32,221 nt of DNA, from assembly GCA_032252755.1 (NCBI GenBank), contig JAVUPY010000072.1, forward strand, positions 1-32,221. The letters run 5' to 3'. The stretch comes from Terriglobia bacterium. GTDB taxonomy: Bacteria; Acidobacteriota; Terriglobia; Terriglobales; Acidobacteriaceae. The notes under the pieces were generated by a model. That model searched no databases, was not told where the DNA came from, and was given only the letters and a program-made list of their open reading frames with translations. The position numbers and the translations under genes were made by a program. Below are positions 13,233 to 20,207 of this stretch, piece after piece. Position 1 is the first letter of the stretch. Each line of letters opens with the position of its first letter.

Positions 13233-14105
13233 CTACTTGCGATTCGGAATCGACCTCACGGTGATGGTGCTCACATCTGCGGTCGTCAGTCGAGATGGAT
13301 CGCAGTAGCCGAAACCGGTTTTGCAGGCATTGAAGTTGCGCCGCTGTTCTGCAAGTTCGAGGCCGCCCGCCTCCGAAGCGGTCAATTTGGAGTAATCGCA
13401 GGAGTCGGCACCAGCCTGACAGGCCTCATGATTGCGCTGAAAGTCAGCAACGCTTATGGCGTGTGCTTTCGCTGGACTAAGTTTGGTGCGGTCGCAGGGG
13501 TCCCACCCTTCCTCGCAACGTGAAAGATTGCGTTCGTCGTCGGCAGCGGCTACTGTCTTCACTTCGACCTGTGTAAGCGCGGCGTGATCGCAAGTTGAGA
13601 TTCCAGCTTCGCAATCAGACACATTACGCTGGCGGTCGGCAGTGACTACCGCGCCTAATTCCTCCGCACTGAGTTTGGAACGGTCGCAGGCTTGCCAACC
13701 CTCCTTGCACCGTAAGCTGTTCCGTTGTTGCTCCGCAGCTGCAACCGCGAGGGTTTCTCCGGGCGTCAGCATCGAATGTTCGCACACCCCAATTCCGTCC
13801 ATGCAGGCAGAGGCGTTGCGCTGGTGTTCAGCAACGGCCAAGGCGATGGCTTCGACGGCCGTGAGCTGAGAGATATCGCACGATGACATTCCCATTCTGC
13901 AATCATTGACATTTCGCTGATGCATACGGCCAGCCACATCGCGGGACTCTGCCTCGGTAAGAGTGGCAGGATTGCAGGATCCCCATCCATTTCGACATGC
14001 CAACAGATTGTTGTCGTGATCCGACGACTGCGCAAACAGCGGAGCATGCCAGAAACTGAGGCACGCAACCAAGAAATAGAGAATCATTCGTGTGCTGATT
14101 ATCAT
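13233..14105 (-). CDS. Secreted protein of eight 32-residue Cys-pair repeats
   Basis: A signal peptide (MILYFLVACLSFWHAPLFAQ) is followed by eight tandem repeats of 32 residues that fill the rest of the 290-residue protein. The consensus is RN---C--G---CD-S-LT--E---V--A--Q. Each repeat has two cysteines spaced C-x6-C (for example CRNGWGSC, CMDGIGVC, CEEGWDPC), so 16 Cys in all, plausibly one disulphide per repeat in the periplasm or outside the cell. A helical solenoid is likely (inference); Sel1/TPR repeats have other lengths and signatures. ATG 14105 has GGGAG 10 bases upstream; the longer frame from 14165 lacks a site. A palindrome promoter at 14168-14210 gives a leader of about 56 bases. 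I recognise no named family. Confidence 0.85.
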   Translation of the reverse strand: MIISTRMILYFLVACLSFWHAPLFAQSSDHDNNLLACRNGWGSCNPATLTEAESRDVAGRMHQRNVNDCRMGMSSCDISQLTAVEAIALAVAEHQRNASACMDGIGVCEHSMLTPGETLAVAAAEQQRNSLRCKEGWQACDRSKLSAEELGAVVTADRQRNVSDCEAGISTCDHAALTQVEVKTVAAADDERNLSRCEEGWDPCDRTKLSPAKAHAISVADFQRNHEACQAGADSCDYSKLTASEAGGLELAEQRRNFNACKTGFGYCDPSRLTTADVSTITVRSIPNRK

Positions 14106-14167
14106 TTGCTCTTTCTCCCTGGGCCCGGCCAATTGAATTCGCCGCACTATTAAAGGTCGCCTCAACT

Positions 14168-14210
14168 ACTATCTGCTTCGCTGCGGACCCAGGCTGCTCA
14201 ACATTGAACA
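14168..14210 (-). promoter_or_regulatory. Crp/Fnr-type promoter of the repeat-protein gene
   Basis: On the reverse strand TGTTCAATGTTGAGCA (14210-14195), then GATAGT (14173-14168) after 21 bases. It is back to back with the promoter at 14240, with only 29 bases between the two palindromes. Confidence 0.7.
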
Positions 14211-14239
14211 TTGCCAATTATTCAGGCGCTGACCTCTGG

Positions 14240-14282
14240 TGAGCGGTATTGCTCAGACTTGGCGCCCGAAGGTCACTATGGT
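14240..14282 (+). promoter_or_regulatory. Crp/Fnr-type promoter of the HTH-KaiC-kinase operon
   Basis: TGAGCGGTATTGCTCA (14240-14255), then GAC, and TATGGT (14277-14282) after 21 bases. Start expected near 14289. The same 16-mer occurs at 25448. Confidence 0.7.
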
Positions 14283-14337
14283 ATTAGGCAGGCTGGATGC
14301 CACGACCGGCGATCGACACGAAGAAAGGCTGGATTCA

Positions 14338-14562
14338 ATGGTTAACTATTGGGAACGCGTGGGCCTTCTGGGACCTATTTATCGATTGATCGGGCGCGGC
14401 CTGAATGACCACGAGATCGCTACCCGGTTGAATGTCAGCGAGGTGAACGTCCGCGGATGCATAGCCTGGCTGACGCACTTCTTAAACTGCAGCGATCGTA
14501 CAAAATTGACTGACTACGCTTCCGCTTCGTTGCCAACTCAGCGGAACCGAAGAGCGGCATGA
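14338..14562 (+). CDS. Stand-alone LuxR-type HTH protein (74 aa)
   Basis: The protein is almost entirely a GerE/LuxR-type helix-turn-helix (PIYRLIGRGLNDHEIATRLN, VSEVNVRGCIAWLTHFLNCS, then DRTKLTDYA). It has no receiver or sensor domain, so it would act as a small DNA-binding protein, possibly partnered by one of the orphan receivers nearby. The usual LTxRE start of the domain is degenerate. The start at 14338 is preferred: GAAAGG lies 9 bases upstream, and the upstream in-frame starts at 14239 and 14278 fall within the promoter. The next gene begins 12 bases downstream. Confidence 0.8.
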   Translation: MVNYWERVGLLGPIYRLIGRGLNDHEIATRLNVSEVNVRGCIAWLTHFLNCSDRTKLTDYASASLPTQRNRRAA

Positions 14563-14574
14563 AATAAGGTAGAT

Positions 14575-15036
14575 ATGGATGCGATCTTATCTCCAACAAC
14601 CATTACAAGGCCCTCGCTCGATAGTGTCATAGAGAACGCGGTGGTTCTCAGCTGGAATGAACTGATGCCAAAAGGCACCTCTGGAATAATCCACGTCGAA
14701 TACCACACCGCGCCCGAAGGCCTGCTGGAGTATCTGAAGGTCTGGGCATCAACCGAGAGGGGATACTGGAACCTGGTTTGTGAGTATTGGAAGTTTTCGC
14801 TCTGGTCCCATGTGCCCGGATTGATCTTCGGGAAGAGCCATCATCCTGGAGAATTCTCTCGCAGGCTGGAAAGCGTGATGCATCATGAGGGCGACTTTGC
14901 GAAACTTCCGCGGCAGGATGGCTTAATCCAGATCTATCCGCCCACGGAGCGCGAACGACTGGACGTCGGAGATTCGAAGGTCGGAGCATTGGGGAGCCTC
15001 GACCGCAATCCGGTCATTCCCGCGGCCGCAGCATGA
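14575..15036 (+). CDS. Conserved-looking hypothetical protein (153 aa)
   Basis: A soluble protein with no signal peptide or membrane segment. It contains LSWNELMPKGTSGIIHVEYH, GLLEYLKVWASTERGYWNLV, then CEYWKFSLWSHVPGL and a His-rich piece (KSHHPGEFSRRLESVMHH). I do not recognise the family. AAGGTAG lies 3-9 bases before the ATG. It stands between the HTH gene and the kaiC-like gene in one operon, so a role in that signalling unit is plausible but unproven. The last 25 residues look disordered. Confidence 0.75.
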   Translation: MDAILSPTTITRPSLDSVIENAVVLSWNELMPKGTSGIIHVEYHTAPEGLLEYLKVWASTERGYWNLVCEYWKFSLWSHVPGLIFGKSHHPGEFSRRLESVMHHEGDFAKLPRQDGLIQIYPPTERERLDVGDSKVGALGSLDRNPVIPAAAA

Positions 15037-15103
15037 ACCGAAATAGTGTTCATTCATAACAGGGGCCAATCGTTGAACCCTGCAAGTATTGCAAGGAGAC
15101 GTT

Positions 15104-16630
15104 GTGACAATAGGAACTCTTTCCAGCAAGGTCCGAAGCAAAGAAGTGCGCCTAAAGAGTGGGAGTGAAGGGCTAGACGACATCCTCGGCGGCGGCTTTC
15201 CCTCCAACCATCTATATCTCCTCGAAGGTGATCCTGGCACCGGCAAAACGACGCTTGCGCTCCAATTTCTATTGGAAGGTACGCGTGCCGGGGAGCGCTG
15301 CCTCTATGTCACTCTTTCGGAATCGGAACTGGAACTGCAGGGTGTTGCTGAGTCGCACGGTTGGTCGCTCGATGCTATTCCGATCTTCGAGATGACACCC
15401 CAGGACGAGTCGATTGATCCGGAGGCGCAATACACTGTCTTCCACCCTTCCGACGTGGAACTCGCCGATACCATTGCCGCAGTACTGAAGCAGGTTGACG
15501 AACTTCAGCCCACTCGAGTTGTGTTCGACTCATTGTCGGAACTGCGCATGCTTGCGGGCAATCCTCTGCGATATCGCCGCCAGATCCTCGGCCTGAAGCG
15601 ATATTTCTCCGGCCGCAATTGCACGGTGCTGCTACTAGACGACCGCACGGCGGAGGGCCACGACCTTCAACTCCAGAGCATCGCCCACGGTGTGATCATC
15701 ATGGAAAGCGCAGACCGCGAATTCGGTGTCAAGCGACGCCGACTGGAGGTACGGAAACTCCGTGCCTCACGCTATCGCGAGGGATTCCATGACTACGCCA
15801 TCGAGACAGGTGGCGTGTTGGTTTTTCCGCGGCTGATTGCTTCCGAGCATTTGCCCGGCCACGAGATCAAGGCACTCTCCAGCGGCACGTTGGAACTGGA
15901 CAAACTCCTCGGCGGAGGACTAGACAGCGGCACCAGTACTCTCTTCATGGGTCCCGCAGGTTGCGGCAAGTCGACCATTGCGACGCGTTACGCTGTCGCC
16001 GCGGCAGAACGCGGCGAGAATACTGCAATCTTCACTTTCGATGAAACGCTTACCACTTTCTGTCACCGATGCACCGGCTTGGGTATGGATCTGGGAAGCC
16101 ACATCCGCTCTGGTCGGATCCGCATTTCGCAACTCGATCCCGCGGAGATCGCTCCGGGTCAATTCGTACATCAAATCCGGAAACTCGTCGAAGAAACGCA
16201 TACGACCGTCCTTGTCATTGACAGCCTAAACGGATTTCTCAATGCGATGCCGGGGGAACAATTTCTGATCTTGCAGCTTCATGAACTGATAACTTACCTG
16301 AACCAGCAAGGGGTCACGACCATCTTTACCCTCGCGCAACACGGTTTCGTCGGCAACGACATGGACACGCCCGTCGACGTCAGCTATCTTGCCGACACGG
16401 TTCTCTTGTTCCGTTATTTCGAAGCAGAGGGAGAACTCAGGCAAGCCATCTCTGTTCTTAAGAAGAGAAGCGGAGCCCACGAGCGAACGATTCATTCCTT
16501 GTCCTTCAATGGCAGCGCCGTGAAGGTCGGGCCTGCGCTCAGCAACTTCCGAGGAATCATAACTGGACTGCCACTCTCCTACAGGGAACCTCCTGCCGAC
16601 TGGAAGGGCCCAACTGAGATCGGGGCATGA
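15104..16630 (+). CDS. KaiC-like double RecA-fold ATPase
   Basis: A 508-residue protein with two KaiC/RadA-type ATPase domains. Domain 1 begins SGSEGLDDILGGGFPSNHLY with Walker A GDPGTGKT (residues about 42-49) and Walker B RVVFDSLSEL. Domain 2 begins SSGTLELDKLLGGGLDSG with Walker A GPAGCGKS (about 282-289) and Walker B VLVIDSLNGF. Both sites look able to bind ATP. No kaiA or kaiB gene is present, so this is a KaiC-family signalling ATPase rather than a proven clock protein. GTG 15104 is set by AAGGAG 5 bases upstream. Its last four bases overlap the histidine kinase start (ATGA), so the two are translationally coupled. Confidence 0.92.
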   Translation: MTIGTLSSKVRSKEVRLKSGSEGLDDILGGGFPSNHLYLLEGDPGTGKTTLALQFLLEGTRAGERCLYVTLSESELELQGVAESHGWSLDAIPIFEMTPQDESIDPEAQYTVFHPSDVELADTIAAVLKQVDELQPTRVVFDSLSELRMLAGNPLRYRRQILGLKRYFSGRNCTVLLLDDRTAEGHDLQLQSIAHGVIIMESADREFGVKRRRLEVRKLRASRYREGFHDYAIETGGVLVFPRLIASEHLPGHEIKALSSGTLELDKLLGGGLDSGTSTLFMGPAGCGKSTIATRYAVAAAERGENTAIFTFDETLTTFCHRCTGLGMDLGSHIRSGRIRISQLDPAEIAPGQFVHQIRKLVEETHTTVLVIDSLNGFLNAMPGEQFLILQLHELITYLNQQGVTTIFTLAQHGFVGNDMDTPVDVSYLADTVLLFRYFEAEGELRQAISVLKKRSGAHERTIHSLSFNGSAVKVGPALSNFRGIITGLPLSYREPPADWKGPTEIGA

Positions 16631-17799
16631 AAGACTTACAGATCATCGTCGTTGCACCCACCGGTCGAGATGGACAGCTGATCTGTAATCTGCTCCAGCG
16701 AGTTGGTCTTGCGGCATCAGAATTCACCGACTGCGCTACAGCCTGCCGCGAAGCGGAAGATGGTGTAGGTGCATTCGTCATCGCTGACGAAGTTCTTCAA
16801 ACCACCAGCATCGCCACGCTGGTGAAGTTTGTGTCCAGACAGCCGTCATGGTCGGACCTGCCTTTGGTCCTTCTTACCAGAAGTGGAGAGGTAACGATCC
16901 ACAGTGAAACTCGCCGCAAGCTTCGCGAACCGCTCGGAAATGTGAACCTGATCGAAAGGCCCGTACGACCGGAGACCCTGGTCAGCACGGTGCAGAGTGC
17001 CATCCGCGCACGGAGCCGCCAATACGAGGTACGAGACCACCTGCGACTTGAGCGGCTGGCGGCCGATGCGTTACGCAAGTCAGAGAAACTTGCAATTGTC
17101 GGTCGCCTTTCTGCCACAATCGCTCACGAAATCAATAACCCGCTGCAATCTGTCACTAACCTGCATTTCTTGATGGCCTCGGCTCCGTCGCTTGCTGAAG
17201 TGAAACACCACCTGGCCATCGCTGACCAGGAATTGGCCCGAGTCGTAGAAATCACGACCCAGACACTTCGGTTCCACCGCGAAAGTACGACCCCGGCTGA
17301 TGTAAAAGTTGCCGACCTTCTCGATTCCGTCTTGAATCTCTACGAGCGCAGGCTTGCCAGCAGCAATATCGTCGTCGATCGACGTATTGATCGCACGGTC
17401 TTCGTTAGCGGCTTCGGCGGCGAACTGCGTCAACTCATTGCCAATCTCATCAGCAACGCAGCGGATTCCATGCATGACGGCGGCAAGCTCCGAGTTCGGG
17501 TTACGCAAGCTTCGGAGCGCCACAACGGGCTCCGGCGTGGTATTCGCGTCGTCGTGGCCGACACCGGGGTCGGGATTCCTCTCGGCATCCGCGACAGGAT
17601 TCTCGAGCCTTTCGTTACCTCAAAAGACGGCACCGGGACAGGCCTTGGATTATGGGTGAGCTCCGAGATTGTCCGAAAGCACAGCGGTGATCTGCGCTTC
17701 AAGTCGCGCATAGGTAGCGGCACCGTCTTCTCCGTTTTCTTACCGTTTAAGCCGTCATCAACCCTGACAGCAGAGAAGTCCATGCTGTCGGCCGCCTGA
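16627..17799 (+). CDS. Sensor histidine kinase with pseudo-receiver N-terminus
   Basis: A 390-residue soluble kinase. Residues 1-125 form a receiver-like fold (LQIIVVAPTGRDGQLICNLL ... GAFVIADEVLQ ... IERPVRPETL), in which the acidic pair is missing and the Lys is Arg, so it is probably a sensing or docking domain. The dimerisation domain has the H-box GRLSATIAHEINNPLQ with phospho-acceptor His167. The ATPase domain has the N-box LIANLISNAADSM, G1 VVADTGVGIP, F-box FVTSKDGTGTGLGLWV and a final GSGTVFSVFLP. It lacks membrane segments and overlaps the kaiC-like gene by ATGA. Cognate regulators may be the orphan receivers nearby. Confidence 0.93.
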   Translation: MKDLQIIVVAPTGRDGQLICNLLQRVGLAASEFTDCATACREAEDGVGAFVIADEVLQTTSIATLVKFVSRQPSWSDLPLVLLTRSGEVTIHSETRRKLREPLGNVNLIERPVRPETLVSTVQSAIRARSRQYEVRDHLRLERLAADALRKSEKLAIVGRLSATIAHEINNPLQSVTNLHFLMASAPSLAEVKHHLAIADQELARVVEITTQTLRFHRESTTPADVKVADLLDSVLNLYERRLASSNIVVDRRIDRTVFVSGFGGELRQLIANLISNAADSMHDGGKLRVRVTQASERHNGLRRGIRVVVADTGVGIPLGIRDRILEPFVTSKDGTGTGLGLWVSSEIVRKHSGDLRFKSRIGSGTVFSVFLPFKPSSTLTAEKSMLSAA

Positions 17800-17903
17800 C
17801 GGGCTGTGGGTCAAGCTCCGATAAATTGGACACGTGCTTCCCAACTGGCGGCTTTATCAGGCATCCGCCTGGAAATCGTGAATCGGGAACTCGGTCGGGC
17901 ACA

Positions 17904-17946
17904 TCTAATGCATTGAGCACATTCCTCGGGCTACGTTCCCTAAGTT
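17904..17946 (+). promoter_or_regulatory. Possible half-site Crp/Fnr-type promoter before 18024/18053
   Basis: Only the right half-site ATTGAGCA is conserved (17904-17919), but TAAGTT (17941-17946) lies at the exact 21-base distance. Otherwise the 17800-18023 gap holds nothing I can name. Confidence 0.35.
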
Positions 17947-18023
17947 CCACAATCCCTCCCCTCCTCGATTAAGGATCGCCCTATGGCCACGCTCCTAGCC
18001 ATCATTACTGGGATGGAGAAACG

Positions 18024-18089
18024 ATGAAAATCAACAGCTGCTTGAGGCTAATATGCAACGACCGCGACAAAGTATTGCAACTGGAATGA
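18024..18089 (+). CDS. Possible leader peptide overlapping the next gene
   Basis: ATG 18024 has GGAG 5-8 bases upstream and opens a 21-codon frame (MKINSCLRLICNDRDKVLQL, E). It overlaps the start of the gene at 18053 in another frame. It could couple or control translation of that gene, or simply be a chance frame with a good site. Confidence 0.3.
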   Translation: MKINSCLRLICNDRDKVLQLE

Positions 18090-18532
18090 CCCTGGTTCGC
18101 AGGGGCACCGAGTTTCCGCCAGGCCTTCAGGTCGAAACTACCGAGTACTGCCACGACTGGGAAGTGATTGAGAGCAGCGACAACATTGATGCGCGCCTTC
18201 GCTCGTCTGGGTGGAATCTGTTTTTCATCGCTAGCGCCGTGAAATCGACTTGCCTTGGAGTTGGCGACGCGAATCTGCGCAAAGGGGTAAACCGGCTACT
18301 CAAACAGATTCGGATCCTGAACGTGAATTCCCTTCGTGTGACGCAGATCGCGAGTAAAAGCTTTCTAGGAATCCGCTACCATGTTCTTCTCGCGCATCCT
18401 TGCCACATACAGCAGGGCTGCTTTCTTCAGGCCGCGGACGCGCGGAAAGAAAACATCAGCCAGCGTGCCCTCAAACTAGCTCCGGCGCATTCGTTGGCGG
18501 TACCAGGTGTTAAAGCAACGGAGACAAACTAA
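18053..18532 (+). CDS. Conserved hypothetical protein (159 aa)
   Basis: The protein contains GTEFPPGLQVETTEYCHDWE, a core of DARLRSSGWNLFFIASAVKS, GVGDANLRKGVNRLLKQI and NVNSLRVTQIASKSFLGIRY, then HPCHIQQGCFLQ. This order (PGL ... GWN/GWHF..A ... G.G....A..R.L..... H.RHIQQ) matches a family of proteins of unknown function that I associate with acidobacteria. It is soluble with no signal peptide. GAGG lies 6 bases before ATG 18053. Its stop overlaps the next start (TAATG), so it is coupled to the dead receiver gene. Confidence 0.75.
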   Translation: MQRPRQSIATGMTLVRRGTEFPPGLQVETTEYCHDWEVIESSDNIDARLRSSGWNLFFIASAVKSTCLGVGDANLRKGVNRLLKQIRILNVNSLRVTQIASKSFLGIRYHVLLAHPCHIQQGCFLQAADARKENISQRALKLAPAHSLAVPGVKATETN

Positions 18533-18927
18533 TGCACCTGATCACCAAGGGGGTACCCCACGCGCCGAGCGTGTTGCTACTGGAGACCCGTGGAAGGTCA
18601 CGCGACATGCACGCGATGATACTGATGACGCATGGATACGACATTGAATGCACCGCGAGCCCGGCGGAGGCATGGCGGATATGGAAGACGAAACATCCAG
18701 ATATGGTAATGATAGCGTTGGATGTTTGTGACAGGCGTTTCTTTGAGGTTGTGGAAAGGATCCGCCGTTCGGACACCTCGCAGTTGGTGGGAGTGCTTCG
18801 TCCGGCCCTGTGCTCGCTCTCAGTTGATGGGTGCACCGTACGCCGCGCAACACCTCCCGACGACGTGCTCGTCTCCGCGGGAGGGAATTGTCGTGCAATA
18901 GGCTCAGCCAAGGTCGCCACAGTGTAG
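18532..18927 (+). CDS. Receiver-like protein lacking the phospho-acceptor
   Basis: A 131-residue protein with the receiver fold in its first 85 residues: SVLLLETRGRSRDMHAMILM, HGYDIECTASPAEAWRIW, then KHPDMVMIALDVCDRRFFEV. By alignment of the PD-hhhh-D strand the acceptor Asp is Ala62, and the acidic pair is a single Glu. It is thus a pseudo-receiver. The C-terminal 45 residues are unlike a receiver's last helix and may have diverged. It is translationally coupled to 18053 (TAATG) and followed 21 bases later by a zinc-ribbon gene. Confidence 0.68.
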   Translation: MHLITKGVPHAPSVLLLETRGRSRDMHAMILMTHGYDIECTASPAEAWRIWKTKHPDMVMIALDVCDRRFFEVVERIRRSDTSQLVGVLRPALCSLSVDGCTVRRATPPDDVLVSAGGNCRAIGSAKVATV

Positions 18928-18948
18928 CTGAGCGTGTACGGGGGAGCT

Positions 18949-19149
18949 ATGAAGGTTTACGGACTGAAGTGCAAGAATCCGCGATGCAAGAATGTGTTCG
19001 TAATCGGGTTGGAGAAGCAGCCGCGATCGGAATGGGTACAGCCTTTCGGGCGTCAGGCGCAAGAGTGCAATACTTGCCACTCGACAGGAATCTATTACTA
19101 TGAGGATGTTGGTCTACTGGAAGTTCCCGACGGTCCTATGACGTCATGA
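18949..19149 (+). CDS. Small zinc-ribbon protein (66 aa)
   Basis: Two Cys pairs, Cys8/Cys13 (LKCKNPRCKNVFVIG) and Cys40/Cys43 (QECNTCHSTGIYYYEDV), indicate a zinc ribbon spanning the protein. GGGGGAG lies 2-8 bases before the ATG. It is the last gene of the unit starting at 18053. Function is unknown; it is like the other small Cys-rich proteins of the window but not a close copy. Confidence 0.75.
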   Translation: MKVYGLKCKNPRCKNVFVIGLEKQPRSEWVQPFGRQAQECNTCHSTGIYYYEDVGLLEVPDGPMTS

Positions 19150-19217
19150 TGTCGCGCTGGCGGTCAGTCGTGGAATCCGCGGCTTGAGTCGCGGGCTGCA
19201 GTCAGAAATGCGCGCAG

Positions 19218-19868
19218 CTATTTACACAGCAGGAAGGTGTGCAGCGCCTTGTGTACGTGCAAGCTGCCGTTGTAATCGATCAACCCCGATTCTCGAAAAC
19301 GATTCATGAAATAGCTGACTCGGGAGCGAGTGGTACCCACCATCTCCGCCAGGGTTTCCTGGCTGACATGCAGGACAGCGGTATCGGCCGCATTGCGCTC
19401 CCCAAAATGACTCAATCGCAGCAATAAGCGAGCCAGCCGCATCTCGCTCGAATGCAACAGGTGATCGGTGAAATCCTCCTCGACGCGCCCTATGCGTGAC
19501 AGCAAGTCGAATACAAAGAGACTCGAAAACTCAGGTTCTCGTTGAATGATGTCATTCAAGGTCGATCTCTCCACCGAGGTGACTGTGGAAGACTGGAGGG
19601 AGGTCGCGGTCGTCGGCCTCCTCGCGCCCTTCACGAGGCAGCACTGACCGAAAAAGTCACCCTTCCCGAGGATTGCGAGAACCGCTTTCTTGCCGCGCGT
19701 GGAGGCAACCGTGAGTTTCACGTGGCCGCTTTCAACGTAGAACATCGCGTTGGCGGCATCCCCCTGTGAATAGATTGTCTCTTTATTCCGATATTCCCGG
19801 GTTGCTCTTTGACTTCCTATCTTGCTCATGAGGTCCCCGGACCTGTAGTTCAGGATGCCGTCATTCAT
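19218..19868 (-). CDS. Crp/Fnr family transcriptional regulator no. 2
   Basis: A 216-residue paralogue of the regulator at 10518, without its long N-terminal extension. It has a cyclic-nucleotide-binding domain (about 15-125) and a winged helix-turn-helix (about 140-210). The phosphate-binding cassette reads FGQCCLVKGARRPTT: Gln75 replaces the conserved Glu, while Arg84 is kept, so ligand binding may differ. There is no FNR-type Fe-S cluster. The recognition helix (ETLAEMVGTTRSRVSYFMN) is nearly identical to that of the paralogue, so both should bind the same DNA. ATG 19868 has GGGAGGAAT 6 bases upstream; the frame upstream to 20006 lacks a site. Confidence 0.92.
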   Translation of the reverse strand: MNDGILNYRSGDLMSKIGSQRATREYRNKETIYSQGDAANAMFYVESGHVKLTVASTRGKKAVLAILGKGDFFGQCCLVKGARRPTTATSLQSSTVTSVERSTLNDIIQREPEFSSLFVFDLLSRIGRVEEDFTDHLLHSSEMRLARLLLRLSHFGERNAADTAVLHVSQETLAEMVGTTRSRVSYFMNRFRESGLIDYNGSLHVHKALHTFLLCK

Positions 19869-20054
19869 GATCCATTCCTCCCAAGCCGTTGACCACGTTT
19901 CATGAGTGTGCCTGTTCGTAAACTCAGAAACGTCGCAAATTGGCCATGACTCGGCACGCCTAGTGTCAACCGTTTTGGCACCCGAATACTGGTCTGAATT
20001 GACCACGGTGGCGTGCTTGTGCTCGGTTGAAGCAACCGTGATTATTCTGCAGCT

Positions 20055-20097
20055 TGGTCAATATTGCACAGTCTTCCTTTTGAGACTTTGGCATTGT
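20055..20097 (+). promoter_or_regulatory. Crp/Fnr-type promoter of the LolA-like gene
   Basis: TGGTCAATATTGCACA (20055-20070), then GTC, and CATTGT (20092-20097) after 21 bases. Start expected near 20104. It lies in the 339-base divergent gap beside Crp/Fnr no. 2, in which nothing else is seen. On the other strand no -10 box is at the right distance. Confidence 0.7.
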
Positions 20098-20207
20098 TTT
20101 TGCGGGTGTCTCACTCCGCGACTCTGAAGCGCCGAGGACTTTGCATTGGCTCGGCGGGCGCAGGACTTGGAGTGGATAACCGCCTAAATGACAGGCAGGA
20201 ATCAATC

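Noticed and set aside
14105-14165. N-terminal extension of the repeat protein to 14165
   Set aside because: It starts at TTG at about the predicted transcription start, has no ribosome binding site, and would precede the signal peptide.
20064-20207. N-terminal extension of the LolA-like gene upstream of ATG 20208
   Set aside because: It would begin inside the palindrome and cover the -10 box, and it would bury the signal peptide.
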